Of a stretch of 64,000 nucleotides of DNA, positions 61,551-64,000 are shown one piece after another. The notes under the pieces were generated by a model, which worked only from the letters and a program-made list of their open reading frames with translations, was not told the origin of the DNA and searched no databases. Position numbers and translations under genes: made by a program. Source of the DNA: Cyclobacteriaceae bacterium (GTDB lineage: Bacteria; Bacteroidota; Bacteroidia; Cytophagales; Cyclobacteriaceae); assembly GCA_016787645.1 (NCBI GenBank), contig JAEUUF010000002.1:124001-188000 (forward strand), written 5' to 3'. Numbering within the stretch: position 1 is the stretch's first letter; each line of letters opens with the position of its first letter.

Positions 61551-62657
61551 ATGGGAATTCGTAGCCTCATTTTCCTGACCGCCGTCGTCGCCTACGGCTG
61601 CTCCAGCAGCAGCTCAGATGCCCCTGCACCCACGCCGCCCAATAACAATCCCCCGCCGGTTACTCCGTATGCCGACTTCATGCGGGGTGCCGACCTGTCG
61701 TTCCTCCCGGAGGTAGAGGCGGAGGGAACCACTTTTAAGAACGATGCGGATATTCAGAAAGATGTACTAACGATTCTCAAAGAGCGGGGATGCAACACCA
61801 TCCGCTTGCGGCTTTGGCATACCCCGACAAACGCTCACAGTGCGTTGCCTGAAGTCGTCGCCATGGCTACCCGCGTAAAAGCAGCGGGCCTGAAAGTATA
61901 CCTCGACATTCACTACTCCGACACCTGGGCCGATCCCGGCCACCAGGCGACACCAGCTGCGTGGCAAGGGCTTTCGCTTTCCGATCTGAAGGACAGTGTG
62001 TACTTATATACCAAGAAAGTAATAGCCGCCGTACAACCGAACTATGTCCAGATCGGCAACGAGGTCAACGGGGGTATGCTCTGGGAGACGGGTCGCATCG
62101 CCCAGCTCGGGAATTTCATCGCCCTGCTGAAAGAAGGATGCCGCGCAGTACGTGAGGTGGCCCCATCTGCCAAGATCCTCATCCACTTTGCCGGCACATC
62201 CTCGGCCGATTGGTTCTTCACGCAATTGAAAACCAATTCCGTGGACTATGACCTCATGGCCATCTCGTATTACCCGATGTGGCACGGTTTCAGTTTGACT
62301 GACCTCAAGACCCAAATCGACGGGTTGATTGCGGCCAACAACAAACCGCTCCTCATCGCGGAGACGGCGTACCCGTTTACCCTCGGCTACAATGACTTCA
62401 CCAACAACATTCTTGGCAACAGTTCCCAGCTCATCCCGGCTTATCCCGCCACACCGGAAGGGCAGAAGAACTTCTTGTTGGCGATCAAAGCCTTGTTGAA
62501 GCAAAATTCAAAAGGTGCCGGTTTCTGTTACTGGGGTGCCGAGTGGGTGGCCTTCCGTGGACCGACTGCAACCAATGGTTCAACCGCGGAGAACATGGCA
62601 CTCTTCAGTTTTATCAACAAGGAGTTGCCAGCAACGGCTGTCTTCGCTGATCCTTAG
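61551..62657 (+). CDS. GH53 arabinogalactan endo-beta-1,4-galactanase, lipoprotein
   Basis: Cleaves beta-1,4-galactan side chains of pectin. 368 residues, a lipoprotein (FLTAVVAYGC, Cys17) with a Ser/Pro/Asn-rich spacer (about 18-40) and the GH53 TIM barrel. Family landmarks: FMRGADLSFLPEVEAEG, NTIRLRLWHTP, VYLDIHYSDTWADPGHQ, the acid/base Glu in VQIGNEVNGGMLWE, SYYPMWHG and the nucleophile Glu in LLIAETAYPFT. The surface-anchored form fits release of galacto-oligosaccharides at the cell. It converges on the GH32 gene with 10 bases between the stops. Confidence 0.95.
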   Translation: MGIRSLIFLTAVVAYGCSSSSSDAPAPTPPNNNPPPVTPYADFMRGADLSFLPEVEAEGTTFKNDADIQKDVLTILKERGCNTIRLRLWHTPTNAHSALPEVVAMATRVKAAGLKVYLDIHYSDTWADPGHQATPAAWQGLSLSDLKDSVYLYTKKVIAAVQPNYVQIGNEVNGGMLWETGRIAQLGNFIALLKEGCRAVREVAPSAKILIHFAGTSSADWFFTQLKTNSVDYDLMAISYYPMWHGFSLTDLKTQIDGLIAANNKPLLIAETAYPFTLGYNDFTNNILGNSSQLIPAYPATPEGQKNFLLAIKALLKQNSKGAGFCYWGAEWVAFRGPTATNGSTAENMALFSFINKELPATAVFADP

Positions 62658-62667
62658 GAGAACTATT

Positions 62668-64000
62668 TCACCACGTCCGCTGAACTTTCCAAACTTTCAG
62701 GTTTCTAATCACAGAAGGTTTGGTGGAGTTGATAGTCTCATACGGCTGGGTAGGAAAAACCTGGCAGGTCATCCAATGCGTGCCGTCGTTCACGACTACT
62801 TCCACCGACGACTGGTCAACAATCAATTGAAGTCGCCGTACCGGGTCGGTGAGCGGCATGACCTGAACCTGGCGGGCGAACTCCGGACTGAAATCCACTT
62901 TACCGGATTTGCCCCGGTCGATTTGCAGCTGGTTGTCTCTGCACGCAATGCTCAGTATTTCTCCGGCAGAATTGGAGAGCGACAAGTCAAATGAATTCGT
63001 CGTGTCCGGAATTTCAAATTCAATGAGAGACGAAGAAAGCGGGAGCCCGGATTTTGGCAATTCTCCTGCCTCCTTGGCCGTAAAGAGGGGCGAGGTAAGC
63101 GATTGAAACTGGCCGGGGATGGCTTGCCGGAGGGCATAAGAATCTCCTTCCTTCACCAATTGCAATTCCCGCGGAAGGTTCATCGCACTGCGCCATACGG
63201 TGGTAGGAGTTCTCGTGGCGTATTCCCAATTGCTCATCCAGCCTTGCAGAATCCGTTTGCCGTCAGGCACATTACCAAAGGTGACTGCCGCATAGAAGTC
63301 CATGCCATAATCAAACCACTGTGATGAGGTGATCGGTGTGAATGTTTTCCCGTCGAAGTTTCCAATAAAATAGCGCGTAGCCGATCCGCCGTTGGGACCG
63401 TTCTTGTTCTGGCTGACAATCATCACCCATTTTTCTTCGTCACCTGCTTTCAACGGAAACAGGTCGGGGCATTCCCATACGCCATATTCCTCTCTTACCG
63501 GGGGAATAAACTCGCTGTCGAGCTGCCAGCTTTTCAGATCGGCAGAAGAATAGATCTTGATCCGGTCGCCCGCCGCGAGCGTCAGCGTCCAGCGTGCCAG
63601 GATGGTGTTCCAGAAAACTTTGGGATCGCGGAAGTCTTGCTCCCCGGAATTATTCAGTACCGGGTTTCCCTTGTATTTCGTCCAGGTCTTTCCCTCATCC
63701 AGGCTGTACGCAATGCCCTGGCTCTCCGTGTTCTTTCGGCCGGCCTTCCAGATTTCGTCATTGTGGTAGGTGAAGATGGCGACCATGGCGTTGGGTCCGA
63801 ACCCCGCCGTGTTGTTTTGATCGATCACCGCGCTACCTGAGAAAATCCAGCCGAGGCTGTCGGGATATAGCGCAATGGGAAGGTGTTGCCAATGCAGCAA
63901 GTCAGTACTCTCCGCATGACCCCAGTGCATCGGGCCCCAGACGGTGCTGTCGGGGTAGTATTGGTAGAACAGGTGGTACTTGCCATTGTAGTAGACCAGC
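62668..64000 (-). CDS. GH32 fructan hydrolase (levanase/inulinase-like), 5' end outside window
   Basis: Releases fructose from levan, inulin or sucrose-type substrates. The frame is open to the window edge: upstream of the ATG at 63930 it reads LVYYNGKYHLFYQYYPDSTV, then WGPMHWGHA, clear GH32 sequence, so the real start is beyond 64000. The nucleophile-containing NDPNG should lie just outside. Visible landmarks: GSAVIDQNNTAGF, DFRDPKVFW (transition-state Asp), YGVWECPDLFPL (acid/base Glu) and YAAVTF. The C-terminal beta-sandwich covers about the last 150 residues. It contains no membrane or sorting domain in the visible part. Confidence 0.95.
   Translation of the reverse strand, partial: LVYYNGKYHLFYQYYPDSTVWGPMHWGHAESTDLLHWQHLPIALYPDSLGWIFSGSAVIDQNNTAGFGPNAMVAIFTYHNDEIWKAGRKNTESQGIAYSLDEGKTWTKYKGNPVLNNSGEQDFRDPKVFWNTILARWTLTLAAGDRIKIYSSADLKSWQLDSEFIPPVREEYGVWECPDLFPLKAGDEEKWVMIVSQNKNGPNGGSATRYFIGNFDGKTFTPITSSQWFDYGMDFYAAVTFGNVPDGKRILQGWMSNWEYATRTPTTVWRSAMNLPRELQLVKEGDSYALRQAIPGQFQSLTSPLFTAKEAGELPKSGLPLSSSLIEFEIPDTTNSFDLSLSNSAGEILSIACRDNQLQIDRGKSGKVDFSPEFARQVQVMPLTDPVRRLQLIVDQSSVEVVVNDGTHWMTCQVFPTQPYETINSTKPSVIRNLKVWKVQRTW

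Overview
The window is chromosomal DNA from a member of the Bacteroidota. The signs are a SusD-type lipoprotein, many Sec or lipoprotein signal peptides on envelope proteins of unknown function, LytS/LytTR signalling, DUF2911, DUF2490, DUF4956 and SYLF proteins, FtsX-type permeases, TAnnTTTG-like -7 boxes and almost no Shine-Dalgarno sites. The GC content looks moderate (near 50% by eye). I infer a soil or freshwater Cytophagales-type bacterium, but no rRNA gene is present to settle this. I see no tRNA, rRNA, CRISPR array, insertion sequence or phage gene.

Layout. 1-4 kb: the 3' end of a SusC/SusD-type locus, a secreted protein, and a DUF2911 gene broken by one in-frame stop. 4-10.8 kb: ffh, then molybdenum cofactor genes (moeA, moaC, moaE, moaD, moaA) joined to a TauE/SafE transporter and a DsrE-like protein. 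10.8-17 kb: a minus-strand signalling run with a LytTR regulator, a LytS-like kinase that lacks its histidine, a normal LytS-like kinase, a protein of ten 34-residue repeats, and a TPR/SLOG/cyclase-like protein. 17-26 kb: DUF4956 protein, acyl-CoA ligase, a cyclophilin-FKBP fusion, an adenylate cyclase, a GH172 enzyme and a PLP enzyme. 26-30.4 kb: an S8 protease and a TIR-membrane-TPR protein, tail to tail and more AT-rich than their neighbours. 30.5-40.7 kb: a second PLP enzyme, three amidohydrolase-fold proteins of which only the middle one keeps its metal ligands, an FtsX permease, and two methyltransferases, one bracketed by short tandem repeats. 40.8-48.7 kb: DUF885 lipoprotein, VOC protein, formamidase-like protein, a repeat-rich intergenic block and several envelope proteins.

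48.8-59.1 kb holds a complete uptake [NiFe]-hydrogenase locus. Seven minus-strand genes (a small His-containing membrane protein, then hypA, B, F, C, D, E) diverge from four plus-strand genes (small subunit, large subunit, cytochrome b, maturation protease). The extra cysteines around the proximal cluster point to an oxygen-tolerant, membrane-bound, H2-oxidising enzyme feeding electrons to quinone. 59.2-61.5 kb is AT-rich and holds a PKD/Ig-like surface protein, a beta-barrel and a possible 50-residue peptide. The window ends with GH53 and GH32 glycosidases which, with the SusD protein and GH172, indicate plant polysaccharide and fructan use.

The parts I find most worth testing are the S8/TIR cassette, the TPR/SLOG/cyclase protein with its signalling neighbours, the seventh cysteine in the hydrogenase small subunit, and the small membrane protein that heads the hyp operon.
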